Part shown: in pieces, positions 26,768-35,667 of the stretch
Layout: each line of letters starts with the position of its first letter
Position numbering within the stretch: the first letter of the stretch is position 1
Source: Chitinophagaceae bacterium
GTDB taxonomy: Bacteria > Bacteroidota > Bacteroidia > Chitinophagales > Chitinophagaceae
Assembly: GCA_947488765.1 (NCBI GenBank)
Contig: CANLAE010000005.1
Location: 1-64,000 of the forward strand
DNA length: 64,000 nucleotides
Reading direction: 5' to 3'
Made by a program: the position numbers and the translations under genes
Notes under the pieces: generated by a model
Databases searched by the model: none
What the model saw: the letters and a program-made list of their open reading frames with translations, nothing else
Told to the model about the DNA's origin: nothing

Positions 26768-28132
26768 ATGGAATTAATTCAATCTTTTCAGAAATATTGG
26801 CAACAACATTTTGTGCATATTGTACCAAATAATGCGCATCTGTTGCTTGCTGTAAGCGGAGGATTGGATAGCGTGGTATTGGTAGATTTAGTTACTAAAT
26901 CAGGATTCAATTGCAGCATTGCGCATTGTAATTTTACACTAAGAGCTTTGGAAAGTGATCGTGATGAACAATTTGTAACTGCATTAGGCAATCAATACAA
27001 TATACAAGTTCATACCAAAAGATTTGCTACTGCACAATTTGCTTCTGATAATAAAATATCTACACAGGAAGCAGCTAGAAACATGCGTTATCAATGGTTT
27101 CAGGAATTATTGGATGTTGCCAAACAAAATGATTCTAGCAAAAATTATTATATCTTAACAGCACATCATGCAGATGATAATATTGAAACAGTGGTATTCC
27201 ATTTTTTCAGAGGAACGGGTATTAGCGGCTTACATGGAATTCTCCCTGTTAACGGACAAATCATTCGTCCATTATTATTTTCAAGAAGAACAGAGATTGC
27301 TCATTATGCAGGGCAAAACAAAATCACTTGGGTAGAAGATTCATCCAATGCTACTGATAAATATTCAAGGAATTTTATCAGGCATCAAGTATTGCCTTTG
27401 GTTAAAAACATTTTTCCTTCTGTTGAAGAAAATTTGTTGCACAACATCAATAGAATTTCTGAAATTGAACAAATTTATCAGGCAAGTGTGCAACAAATCA
27501 TTGCCAAATTAATTGTACCAAAAGGAGCGGAGTTGCATGTTCCAATCCTCAAATTGCAAAAGCAGCAATCCCTTTCTACCATTGTATTTGAGCTCATTAA
27601 GCCCTATAATTATACTGCTGCACAAGTACCAGATGTTTTAAGTTTGTGTACATCAGATAATGCAAAGTTTGTGGCTTCTGCAACACACCGAATTATCAAA
27701 AATAGAAACTGGCTGATTATTGCTCCGGCTCAAATACCCGAAAGCCAAACATTTATCATCGAATCCGAGAATGAAAATATTGTTTTCGGAAATGAAAATT
27801 TGCAAATTCATCATTTGTTAAATACCCCCACTGAAATTATTTCAGATGCCAATAAAGTGCTATTAGATGCTGCGCATATTCAATTTCCATTGTTGTTGCG
27901 TAAAGCAAAAACAGGAGATTATTTTTATCCATTGGGAATGACAAAGAAGAAAAAAGTCAGTCGTTTTTTAATCGATCAAAAATTATCTACAACGCAGAAA
28001 GAAAAAGTATGGGTACTTGAAAGCAATCAAAGGGTAGTTTGGATTGTAGGCTATCGTATTGATAACAGATTTAAAATTTCACCTCATACCAAACAAATTC
28101 TTCAGCTACAACTAAAAGCTGCCAATATTTAA
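26768..28132 (+). CDS. tilS: tRNA(Ile)-lysidine synthetase
   Basis: This essential enzyme converts C34 of tRNA-Ile(CAU) to lysidine so that AUA is read. The PP-loop ATP-binding motif is S30-G-G-L-D-S35. The N-terminal ATPase domain also shows TAHHADDNIETV and RNFIRHQVLPL. A TilS substrate-binding linker and C-terminal domain (FYPLGMTKKKKVSRFLID) follow. Its 454 residues are normal for the phylum. It lies 71 bases after glnS on the same strand, and its stop codon abuts that of the convergent mutase gene without a gap. Confidence 0.95.
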   Translation: MELIQSFQKYWQQHFVHIVPNNAHLLLAVSGGLDSVVLVDLVTKSGFNCSIAHCNFTLRALESDRDEQFVTALGNQYNIQVHTKRFATAQFASDNKISTQEAARNMRYQWFQELLDVAKQNDSSKNYYILTAHHADDNIETVVFHFFRGTGISGLHGILPVNGQIIRPLLFSRRTEIAHYAGQNKITWVEDSSNATDKYSRNFIRHQVLPLVKNIFPSVEENLLHNINRISEIEQIYQASVQQIIAKLIVPKGAELHVPILKLQKQQSLSTIVFELIKPYNYTAAQVPDVLSLCTSDNAKFVASATHRIIKNRNWLIIAPAQIPESQTFIIESENENIVFGNENLQIHHLLNTPTEIISDANKVLLDAAHIQFPLLLRKAKTGDYFYPLGMTKKKKVSRFLIDQKLSTTQKEKVWVLESNQRVVWIVGYRIDNRFKISPHTKQILQLQLKAANI

Positions 28133-29698
28133 TTACGCTTGGTATTCGCCAAAAACTTTTCTCAGACAATCACTTATTTCACCAAGTGTACAATAATTTT
28201 CAACGGCTTCAATCACTACTGGCATTATATTCTGTTGGTTCACTGCAGCATTTTCAATAGCTTGTAAGCAAACATTTACTTTGGCTTGGTCTCTTTTGTT
28301 TTTTAGGATATTCAGTTTTTCAATTTGTAATTGACGGATTCCGTCATCAATTTTAAATCCTGGAATTGGCGTTTCTTTATCTACATTAAATTTATTTACC
28401 CCTACAATTATTTTTTCGCCACTTTCAATATTACGTTGGTATGCATAAGCACTTTTGGCAATTTCATTTTGCATAAATCCTTCTTCAATAGCATTTACAC
28501 TGCCGCCCATTGCATCAATTTTATGCACCAATTCCCATGCTTTTTTCTCTACTTCATCTGTTAAGTTTTCAATGAAATAACTACCCGCCAATGGATCAAC
28601 GGTATCTGCAATACCACTTTCAAAAGCTACAATTTGTTGTGTTCGCAATGCAATACGTGCAGCTTCTTCGGTAGGTAAACTCAACGCTTCATCGTAGCCA
28701 TTTGTATGCAAACTTTGTGTACCGCCCAATGTGGCTGCTAATGTTTGCAATGTAATACGTGCAATGTTGTTCAAAGGTTGTTGTGCGGTTAATGTAGAAC
28801 CACCTGTTTGTGTATGAAAACGAAGCATCAATGCTTTTTCATCTGTGGCACCTAATTCTTGCATCATCTTACACCACATTCTTCTTGCTGCTCTGAATTT
28901 GGCAATCTCTTCAAATAAATTATTGTGTGCATTGAAGAAAAAAGACAATCGTTTGCCAAATACATTAATATCCAAACCCTTTTCCAATGCAGCTTTCACA
29001 TAAGCCTTACCATTACTTAATGTAAATGCAATTTCCTGTACAGCAGTACTTCCGGCTTCACGAATATGGTAACCCGAAATAGAAATCGTATTCCATTTTG
29101 GTAAATCGTTGCTGCACCATTCAAAAATATCTATGATAATTCGCATCGAAGCTTTTGGTGGATAAATGTAAGTGCCTCTTGCTGCGTATTCTTTTAAAAT
29201 GTCATTTTGTATAGTACCGGTAATTTTTGTAAGGTCGGCTCCTTGCTTTTTTGCAAGAGCTACATAAAGTGCTAATAAAATAAATCCGGTTGCATTGATT
29301 GTCATTGATGTTGAAACTTTCTCTAAATCAATACCATCAAATAACCGTTCCATATCTTCAATGCTGTCAATTGCAACACCCACTTTACCGACTTCACCTT
29401 CGGCTAATTCGTGGTTACTGTCATAACCAATTTGTGTAGGCAAATCAAATGCAACGCTTAATCCCATTACACCCTGTGACAATAAAAAATGGTAACGTTT
29501 ATTACTTTCTTCTGCAGTTGAAAAACCTGCATATTGCCTCATTGTCCATAGTTTTCCTCGGTACATATCGGGCTGTATGCCACGTGTATAGGGAGGTTTA
29601 CCCGGCATTTCAATGGTAAATGGAGTTTGTAAATCTTTATAGTCATACAGTGGTTTTATAACAATACCACTATCTGTAATTTTTTTTTCTTCAGCCAT
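28133..29698 (-). CDS. Methylmalonyl-CoA mutase-type subunit, catalytic domain only
   Basis: This is an adenosylcobalamin-dependent acyl-CoA mutase large subunit of 521 residues. It contains the substrate-binding barrel with [10 protein letters not shown], whose Tyr marks methylmalonyl-CoA over isobutyryl-CoA mutases, and conserved [23 protein letters not shown] and DPLAGSYF. The C-terminal B12-binding domain (DxHxxG) of single-chain mutases is absent, so a separate small cobalamin-binding subunit must exist elsewhere. It likely serves propionyl-CoA/succinyl-CoA interconversion. It may be co-transcribed with the upstream small membrane-anchored protein, 36 bases away. Confidence 0.9.
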   Translation of the reverse strand: MAEEKKITDSGIVIKPLYDYKDLQTPFTIEMPGKPPYTRGIQPDMYRGKLWTMRQYAGFSTAEESNKRYHFLLSQGVMGLSVAFDLPTQIGYDSNHELAEGEVGKVGVAIDSIEDMERLFDGIDLEKVSTSMTINATGFILLALYVALAKKQGADLTKITGTIQNDILKEYAARGTYIYPPKASMRIIIDIFEWCSNDLPKWNTISISGYHIREAGSTAVQEIAFTLSNGKAYVKAALEKGLDINVFGKRLSFFFNAHNNLFEEIAKFRAARRMWCKMMQELGATDEKALMLRFHTQTGGSTLTAQQPLNNIARITLQTLAATLGGTQSLHTNGYDEALSLPTEEAARIALRTQQIVAFESGIADTVDPLAGSYFIENLTDEVEKKAWELVHKIDAMGGSVNAIEEGFMQNEIAKSAYAYQRNIESGEKIIVGVNKFNVDKETPIPGFKIDDGIRQLQIEKLNILKNKRDQAKVNVCLQAIENAAVNQQNIMPVVIEAVENYCTLGEISDCLRKVFGEYQA

Positions 29699-29734
29699 AG
29701 CAAAACAATATTTGTTATATTTTAAAGGCAGTCG

Positions 29735-30262
29735 TTACATTAATTTCTTTGCTTCAAAACTGAGCACAGAGCTCACAATTTCATGCATATTCGCTCTTTT
29801 ATCATTCATCAAAAATTCCATAATCAATTTTAATAATTGCAATCCGGTAGCTTCAGCAGGCAACACATTTGCCATTTGATTAATCATTAATAGGTTTTGT
29901 TCTTTCAAACTTTTCACTGCTTCCCAAGCTTCTGCTGTTACATAAATTTGTTGGGTTATGTTATAATCAAATTCCTGACGAATGATGTGTGTAAGTAACA
30001 TTTGCATTTCTCTTGAAGTAAGATTTGGTTCAGTAGTTCTTGCAATCAAATTGGGTAATGCAATTCTATCTACCAGCAATATCAAACGTTCGTATGCTTG
30101 CAATTGCATTTGCCTCGTTCCTTCTTGGCTTGTATGTGAGCTCGCAACTGGTTTTGCTGTTTTTCCCTTTTTTTTCTTCTCTCTGTAATATGGAATGTAA
30201 ATTGACATTGCACTTACAATTAATATTCCTACAATAATCAATACACCAATCGTTGTATCCAT
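29735..30262 (-). CDS. Conserved membrane-anchored protein of unknown function
   Basis: This 175-residue protein has one N-terminal transmembrane helix (about 4-22), a very basic stop-transfer (YREKKKKGKTAK) and a helical cytoplasmic domain with RLILLVDRIALPNLI and LTSREMQMLLTHIIRQEFDYN. The pattern is recognisable as a conserved Bacteroidota protein found beside the mutase gene, but I do not know a function. ATG 30262 is chosen because it puts the membrane helix right at the N-terminus. The alternative TTG start ten codons upstream is less likely. Confidence 0.7.
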   Translation of the reverse strand: MDTTIGVLIIVGILIVSAMSIYIPYYREKKKKGKTAKPVASSHTSQEGTRQMQLQAYERLILLVDRIALPNLIARTTEPNLTSREMQMLLTHIIRQEFDYNITQQIYVTAEAWEAVKSLKEQNLLMINQMANVLPAEATGLQLLKLIMEFLMNDKRANMHEIVSSVLSFEAKKLM

Positions 30263-30331
30263 TTCAAATATTTTTACAAATATAGCTATCAAAAGTGCGT
30301 TATGTATTTCCTTGTATCGAAAGATGAAAAG

Positions 30332-30361
30332 TTGCTGATAACTTTTTATTTTTTAAATTTG
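30332..30361 (+). promoter_or_regulatory. Predicted promoter of the IscA-like gene
   Basis: TTG at 30332-30334 and TAAATTTG at 30354-30361 are separated by 19 bases, matching the Bacteroidota sigma-ABfr consensus TTTG-N19-TAnnTTTG except for the first T. Transcription would start near 30367, just before the ATG at 30379. Confidence 0.6.
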
Positions 30362-30378
30362 CACTACAAATAATTATT

Positions 30379-30723
30379 ATGGAAACAGTTGCAACAATAC
30401 CTGTATCACTTACTGAAAATGCAATTCAGGAAGTTAAACGTTTAATTAATGAAGAAGGATTTGATACCACAACAAAATTACGAATAGGTGTAAAAGGTGG
30501 GGGATGCAGTGGTATGACGTATGTATTGGGATTTGATATACCGCAAGCAGATGATGAAGAATATACAATTGAAGACATCACTTACATCATGAACAAAAGT
30601 CATGGTTTATTTCTATTTGGTATGCAAGTAGATTGGCAAGGCGGTTTGAATAGCAGAGGGTTTACTTTCACCAATCCCAATGCCAGTAAGACTTGTGGCT
30701 GTGGTACTTCTTTTGCGGTTTAG
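30379..30723 (+). CDS. HesB/IscA family iron-sulfur carrier protein
   Basis: This 114-residue A-type carrier delivers Fe-S clusters to apoproteins. The three conserved cysteines are present as Cys43 (GGGCSGM), Cys106 and Cys108 (CGCG). The fold-defining segments GVKGGGCSG and GFTFTNPNASKTCGCG are complete. Whether it corresponds to IscA, SufA or ErpA cannot be told from sequence alone, because no isc or suf genes lie beside it. It is a single gene with its own predicted promoter. Confidence 0.95.
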   Translation: METVATIPVSLTENAIQEVKRLINEEGFDTTTKLRIGVKGGGCSGMTYVLGFDIPQADDEEYTIEDITYIMNKSHGLFLFGMQVDWQGGLNSRGFTFTNPNASKTCGCGTSFAV

Positions 30724-30733
30724 TAGTAATTTG

Positions 30734-30758
30734 TCAGATTGAGCTTGTCGAAATCTGA
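30734..30758. repeat. REP-like short palindrome
   Basis: TCAGATT and AATCTGA form inverted arms around GAGCTTGTCGA. Motifs of the form TTGAGCTTGTCGAA are frequent intergenic hairpins in Bacteroidota. It could act as a transcript end for the IscA-like gene. It is not followed by a T-run. Confidence 0.5.
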
Positions 30759-30789
30759 ATAAAATGCACAACTAAATTTTATGGGCTAT

Positions 30790-30920
30790 TAACTGTAACC
30801 CAAATCCGAACTGTAGTTCTGGCTTTTCGTTACAATCTTTTTGTCGTAGCTCCAAAAAGTATTTCCACTGCAATCCGGCAGCCTTTGAAGATTGCACACA
30901 TTAATTTGGCTTGCCGAGGG
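30790..30920. repeat. Candidate dispersed intergenic repeat
   Basis: On the minus strand this stretch contains GATTGCAGTGGAAATAC and GATTGTAACGAAAAGCC about 40 bases apart, a paired pattern I associate with repeated intergenic sequences in this phylum. It is less AT-rich than neighbouring intergenic DNA and encodes no recognisable protein. Confidence 0.4.
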
Positions 30921-30938
30921 TATTGTATTTTTATAAAT

Positions 30939-31628
30939 TTAATAGGAACGAATAAATTCACTCATCTCTATAATTCCTGTTTTTCTCCAAACTTCTTTGC
31001 CATGATGATATATGATGAAAGTAGGAAAGGAGCCTACACCTAATTCTTTTGCCAATTGGGTTTGAGCACCTCCGTCAATTACTAGTACGTTAAAATTTCT
31101 TTGTTTTAAAGTATCAATAACGGGTTGCATTTTTCTGCATGGCGGACACCATTTTGCACCAAAATCCACAATCATTTTTTCAGAAGCTGAAACAATTTTA
31201 TTAAAAGATGCTAATGTTATTTCAGCTTCATTGCTTTTCCCTTCTACAGGTTTATTAGCTTGTTTCCAGGTATTCATACCGCCTTGTAAATTGTAGGTAA
31301 TTGTAAAGCCGTTTTTACTCATCCATTGCATGGCTGCACCACTTCTTCCTCCACTCAAACAATACAAGTAAACAGGTTTGCTTTTGTCTAATGCGGCAAC
31401 TCTATCTACAAATTCTTTTTGGTTAGTCCAATCTGCCTGAAGTGCATTGGCAATATGACCCGAGTTGTATTCCTCTGCAGTTCTTACATCTAAAAGTTGT
31501 ATATTTTTTTCTGAAATTGATTTTTCAAATTGATCAGCCGATAAAATATTGGACTGAGCTGAGGAATTACAAGCTACACAAATTAAAAAATTACATAAAA
31601 ATAGCAAGGGAAGGAAAGAGTTTTTCAT
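30939..31628 (-). CDS. Rhodanese-thioredoxin fusion, exported
   Basis: This 229-residue protein has a signal peptide with a lipobox-like end (CVAC, Cys20). A rhodanese domain (about 28-127) carries the active-site loop C90-L-S-G-G-R-S, and a thioredoxin domain (about 135-229) has the redox motif W-C161-P-P-C164. Rhodanese domains carry persulfide sulfur on the loop cysteine, and thioredoxin domains reduce disulfides. The fusion suggests sulfur transfer or persulfide reduction in the periplasm. The two active sites are complete. It is a single gene. Confidence 0.9.
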   Translation of the reverse strand: MKNSFLPLLFLCNFLICVACNSSAQSNILSADQFEKSISEKNIQLLDVRTAEEYNSGHIANALQADWTNQKEFVDRVAALDKSKPVYLYCLSGGRSGAAMQWMSKNGFTITYNLQGGMNTWKQANKPVEGKSNEAEITLASFNKIVSASEKMIVDFGAKWCPPCRKMQPVIDTLKQRNFNVLVIDGGAQTQLAKELGVGSFPTFIIYHHGKEVWRKTGIIEMSEFIRSY

Positions 31629-32025
31629 AGTGATGATAGTATTGAACTAGTTGTAAAATTAACCAAAAAGCAGACTGATAAATTTATGTCTTTTTTCAAA
31701 ATGAAATACACTAATGTAGATCGTTAATAAAAAATTTAATTAAAATTTGTTTCTTTTTAAAAAAAATTATTTAGTTTTACTTTTAGATAGATTTTTTTTA
31801 AACATTAATTCATATTTTAGAACTTTGAACCTTAAATAATTTAATTATTACAAATATTAAGGTTTTGTTTAAATGTTTTTTTATAATTGATAAATACTAT
31901 TATTTTTTCTCAAATCTTTGTCTCAATATTTGGGGTAAATGTTGAACAAGGAATTGGATAGTCGTTCGACTATCCTTTTTTTATTAGTTGAATAATTAAA
32001 TAAATTTTGATAAACTTTGAAGAAT
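31629..32025. other. Long AT-rich intergenic region with an isolated terminator hairpin
   Basis: These 397 bases separate divergent genes and contain no convincing reading frame. The only strong structure is a rho-independent terminator facing the + strand at 31956-31982, 44 bases before the next start. A short RNA or a leader ending at that hairpin is possible. Confidence 0.5.
31956..31982 (+). terminator. Isolated rho-independent terminator upstream of the GHL10 gene
   Basis: GGATAGTCG and CGACTATCC form a perfect 9-bp inverted repeat around TT (effectively an 8-bp stem with a GTTC loop). It is followed by seven T. No + strand gene ends here: the nearest upstream one finishes at 30723. Confidence 0.75.
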
Positions 32026-33846
32026 ATGACAAAAAAAATATTTTGCGTTATTTGTTTGCTTTTCGTTTTTTTTGCTAACAATGCACAGACTCCTCCAAAG
32101 CGAGAATTTAGGGCAGCCTGGTTAGCAACTTATGCCAATATAGATTGGCCTGCAAATGGTGCCACTACTGCATTAGAGCAATCAACTTTTATTCAGCGAA
32201 TGGAGGAACATAGAGTTACCGGAATGAATGCAGTTTTCGTTCAGATTAGAAGTCAGTGTGACGCAATGTATCCAAGTCCGTTTGAACCCTGGAGTGCAGA
32301 TTTAACGGGCACGCAAGGGTTAGCACCAAATCCCTATTATGATCCGTTGGAATTTATGATTGCCGAAACAAAGAAAAAGGGAATGGAATTTCATGCATGG
32401 TTCAATCCCTATAGAGCACTTGCAAATGCTTCAGCAGCAAATCTTGCAGCTCTAAGTTCATCACATATTATCAATACACAGCCAACATGGATAATGTCTG
32501 CAGGTACACAAAGGATATTGAATCCTGGTAATCCTGCGGTATGGAATTATGTAATTAAAGTTGTAATGGATGTAGTAAGAAGATATGATATTGATGGCGT
32601 TCATTTTGATGATTATTTTTATCCTTATCCAAGTGCAGGTACTTATAATGATGACGCTGAATATGCATCAAATGGAAGAGGAATAACAACAAAAGACGAA
32701 TGGAGGAGATCCAATGTTGATTCTTTAATCAGAAGATTAAACGATAGTATCAAATTGGCAAAACCTTGGGTTAAATTTGGCATATCACCTTCAGGTATTT
32801 GGTTAAGTGCAACTACTTCTCCTGCAAATCCTGCCGGAAGTAATACATCAAGTGGTGCTACACAACATTATAAAGATTTATATGCCAATAGTCGTTTATG
32901 GTTGCAACAAGGTTGGGTAGATTATATTGCCCCACAGATTTATTGGTATATTGGACAAACAGGTTCTGATTATAATATCCTAGTGCCTTGGTGGAATAAC
33001 AATGCCTTTGGCAGACATATTTATAGCGGAATGGCTGGTTATAAAGTAGGTGATGCAGCCCAAAATGCTGCGTTTGCAACAGACAATAACCAAATACCCA
33101 ATCAGGTAAGATTGAATAGACAAAATACCAATATAAAAGGTCAAATTTTTTATAATACAACAAGTCTTAGAAACAATAAACTGGGCTTCAGAGATAGTTT
33201 GCAACTTAATTTTTATGTGAAACCTGCATTACAGCCAACGATGAGTTGGAAAGATAACGTAGCTCCTTTACCCGCTACTTCTTTAAATGCTGTAGCTAGT
33301 GGGTTGAATGCTATAACGCTAAATTGGACAAAGCCAGCAAGCGTTTCCAATGAATTAGACAATGTAAAACGATTTGCTATTTATCGGTCTACAACTACTA
33401 CTGTTGATATTTCAAATGCAAATAATTTATTGGCAATTACATGGAATGATACAACTGCATATACCGATTTAACTGCAGTGCAGGGGAGTAATTATTATTA
33501 TGTTGTAACTGCTTTAGACAGATTGCAAAATGAAAGTTCAATTAGTAACACAGCATCGGTAGTTACCACATCAGTCTCAACTATTTCAGGTCAAGAAAAA
33601 ATATATAAAATTTATCCAACTATAATAACTAACGGTGCAAAAATTAATACAAAGAGAATTAGTTCGCTTTCTGATAAATCAACATATATCATTTTTGATG
33701 CAACAGGAAAGTTAATGCAACAGGGTAAAATTGATAATTTGAATACTACTATACAATTAAATTCAGGTATTAATAAAGGAACTTATTTTATAAAGTTAAT
33801 TTCTAGTACAGGGTTGTCCCAACAGCAACCAATTCTTATTTTATAA
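32026..33846 (+). CDS. GHL10 (DigH-type) glycoside hydrolase with T9SS tail
   Basis: This 606-residue secreted enzyme has a signal peptide (ending NNAQ). The glycosyl-hydrolase-like 10 domain (PF02638, about 28-390) shows REFRAAWLATYANIDWP, the FHAWFNPYRA strand and the acidic signature DIDGVHFDDYFYPYP. An FN3 module follows (about 415-510), then a T9SS-like C-terminal domain. E. coli DigH (YddW), of this family, cuts peptidoglycan glycan strands free of stem peptides. That activity is a reasonable but unproven guess here. ATG 32026 is preferred over the TTG at 32017. Confidence 0.85.
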   Translation: MTKKIFCVICLLFVFFANNAQTPPKREFRAAWLATYANIDWPANGATTALEQSTFIQRMEEHRVTGMNAVFVQIRSQCDAMYPSPFEPWSADLTGTQGLAPNPYYDPLEFMIAETKKKGMEFHAWFNPYRALANASAANLAALSSSHIINTQPTWIMSAGTQRILNPGNPAVWNYVIKVVMDVVRRYDIDGVHFDDYFYPYPSAGTYNDDAEYASNGRGITTKDEWRRSNVDSLIRRLNDSIKLAKPWVKFGISPSGIWLSATTSPANPAGSNTSSGATQHYKDLYANSRLWLQQGWVDYIAPQIYWYIGQTGSDYNILVPWWNNNAFGRHIYSGMAGYKVGDAAQNAAFATDNNQIPNQVRLNRQNTNIKGQIFYNTTSLRNNKLGFRDSLQLNFYVKPALQPTMSWKDNVAPLPATSLNAVASGLNAITLNWTKPASVSNELDNVKRFAIYRSTTTTVDISNANNLLAITWNDTTAYTDLTAVQGSNYYYVVTALDRLQNESSISNTASVVTTSVSTISGQEKIYKIYPTIITNGAKINTKRISSLSDKSTYIIFDATGKLMQQGKIDNLNTTIQLNSGINKGTYFIKLISSTGLSQQQPILIL

Positions 33847-33906
33847 AATATTTTTTCTGATTATTAATCAAAAATTATTTACAAGATTGTAAATAATAAA
33901 AAAAAG

Positions 33907-33937
33907 TTTGCCAACTTAATAAATTTTTTTATTTTCA
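33907..33937 (+). promoter_or_regulatory. Predicted promoter of the secreted protein at 33964
   Basis: TTTG at 33907-33910 and TATTTTCA at 33930-33937, spaced by 19 bases, closely match the Bacteroidota -33/-7 consensus. Initiation near 33943 would leave a leader of about 20 bases. Confidence 0.55.
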
Positions 33938-33963
33938 TTTCTCAAAACAAAAATGTCTTTCTT

Positions 33964-35580
33964 ATGAAAAAAATTTACACACTGATTCCTGTGCTGTTCT
34001 TTGCTGTTTTAGTTAAAGCACAACCTTTTACGCAACTATGGAAAAAAGTACCGGGTAGTGCAGGTTTTACTACTTGGGCTGCTAATGACAATAGCCAAAA
34101 TAGCATTGATTTTAATGCCACCACCAATCACTTATTAGTTGCAAAGAGAGGTTCTCATATAAAAGTTGTAGATCCTACAAATGGTGATTCATTAAGTGCG
34201 TTAGTCCTTCCTAGTACCTTAGACACATATCGATTTGCTAAAGTAAGAGTTACATCTGACGGAGTTATTTATGCAATTTCTATGCAGGTTACTGCAAACG
34301 GTAGTTGCTGGATTTGGCGTTGGGCAAATGAAACTGCAACACCTACTCTTTGTGCTACTTTTACAGTAACAGAAAGATGTGGAGATTCATTTGGTTTATC
34401 AGGGTCTGGTAATAATACAATATTGTATGCAAGTGGTGCAGGGTTAACATCTGGTACCATAAACATTTATGTTTTAAATACGGTTAATTCGCTCAATTAT
34501 TTTGTAGATAGTAAAATAAATATTCCTACTTCAGGAAGCGTAACACAATGGGCGAACAGGGTAGTAGAGCCTGTAATTAACAGCTTAACATCTGATCTTT
34601 GGATTTTATGTGGTGGTGGACCTGCAAGAAGAATTACTGTTGGATCAAAAGACGTAAATAATGTTCGTGTTGGTACAGTAGCCTTCGATATGTCAACTAC
34701 TACTGTATCAAATTTGGGTGGTTATGGCGGAATGCGTTACATATCTAATGGTGTTAATCCAAATATGTATTTGTCTTTTGGTGGTGGAAATAATGTAACT
34801 GTAGGTACCAAAATGAAAACAATTAATGTAAAAGATGAAGCAAATATTACAACTTATGGAATAGATTCTTTAGGTGATATAAGCACTTATGTGTCTAATG
34901 CAAATGGCACTGGTGATGTCGCTTACAAGTATAACACAGATGGTACTTATACTTTGTTTTTTCTTTCTACCAACAATGGTTTAGCTGCAACTAAAAGTGA
35001 CTGGACAATTTTACCTGCTTCACTTTCAAATTTCAAAGCTTCCATTCAAAATAAAAATGTAATGGTAGAATGGTCAACAACAAATGAAACCAATAATCAG
35101 GGGTTTGCAATTGAGAAATCAATGAATGGTCAGGACTTTTCACAAATTGGATTTGTAAATAGTAAATCAATTAATGGTAATTCATCTGCTGTATTATCTT
35201 ATCAGTTTGTAGATGCTAAATTAGTAAGTGGTAAAAGTTATTATAGATTGAAACAATTGGATAAAGATGGTAAAACTTCTATCTCTAATATTGAAGTTAT
35301 CAATAATCCTTTTACTGGTTCTTTAGTAATAAATGTTTTAGGAAATCCTGTACGTAACAACCTTTCATTAAATGTGAAAAGTTCAATCAACAGAAACCTA
35401 CAAATCAATATCAGCAATGCTTCTGGTAATTTGCTTCTAACAAAACAACAAACAATCAATACTGGTGAAAATAATTTCCTAATACCAATTTCACAGTTGC
35501 CAAACGGTGTACTTTTTGTAACAGTTAAAGACAAAGAAAATAATACAACAGAACAAACGATTCAATTAATGAAAAACTAA
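33964..35580 (+). CDS. Secreted beta-propeller-like protein (DUF4623-like) with T9SS tail
   Basis: This 538-residue protein has a signal peptide (ending VKAQ) and a body of about 330 residues with repeated beta-strand blades. Segments such as YRFAKVRVTSDGVIYAISM, TERCGDSFGLSG and GGMRYISNG resemble the DUF4623 family. From about residue 355 it carries the FN3-like VEWSTTNETNNQGFAIEKS/YYRLKQLDKDGK module shared by several proteins in this window. A T9SS sorting domain (about 455-538) ends it. No catalytic motif was seen. It probably binds a surface ligand or glycan. Confidence 0.7.
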   Translation: MKKIYTLIPVLFFAVLVKAQPFTQLWKKVPGSAGFTTWAANDNSQNSIDFNATTNHLLVAKRGSHIKVVDPTNGDSLSALVLPSTLDTYRFAKVRVTSDGVIYAISMQVTANGSCWIWRWANETATPTLCATFTVTERCGDSFGLSGSGNNTILYASGAGLTSGTINIYVLNTVNSLNYFVDSKINIPTSGSVTQWANRVVEPVINSLTSDLWILCGGGPARRITVGSKDVNNVRVGTVAFDMSTTTVSNLGGYGGMRYISNGVNPNMYLSFGGGNNVTVGTKMKTINVKDEANITTYGIDSLGDISTYVSNANGTGDVAYKYNTDGTYTLFFLSTNNGLAATKSDWTILPASLSNFKASIQNKNVMVEWSTTNETNNQGFAIEKSMNGQDFSQIGFVNSKSINGNSSAVLSYQFVDAKLVSGKSYYRLKQLDKDGKTSISNIEVINNPFTGSLVINVLGNPVRNNLSLNVKSSINRNLQINISNASGNLLLTKQQTINTGENNFLIPISQLPNGVLFVTVKDKENNTTEQTIQLMKN

Positions 35581-35600
35581 TATCGTAATTTCTTATACTA

Positions 35601-35631
35601 AAAAGAGGAGACAAATATTGTCTCCTCTTTT
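35601..35631. terminator. Bidirectional terminator between convergent genes
   Basis: A 14-bp perfect inverted repeat (AAAAGAGGAGACAA / TTGTCTCCTCTTTT) with a 3-base loop has A-rich and T-rich flanks. It can end transcripts from both the DUF4623-like gene and the amidase gene. Confidence 0.85.
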
Positions 35632-35667
35632 GTTTTATGCAATATCTTATTAAAAATATGTTATTGA

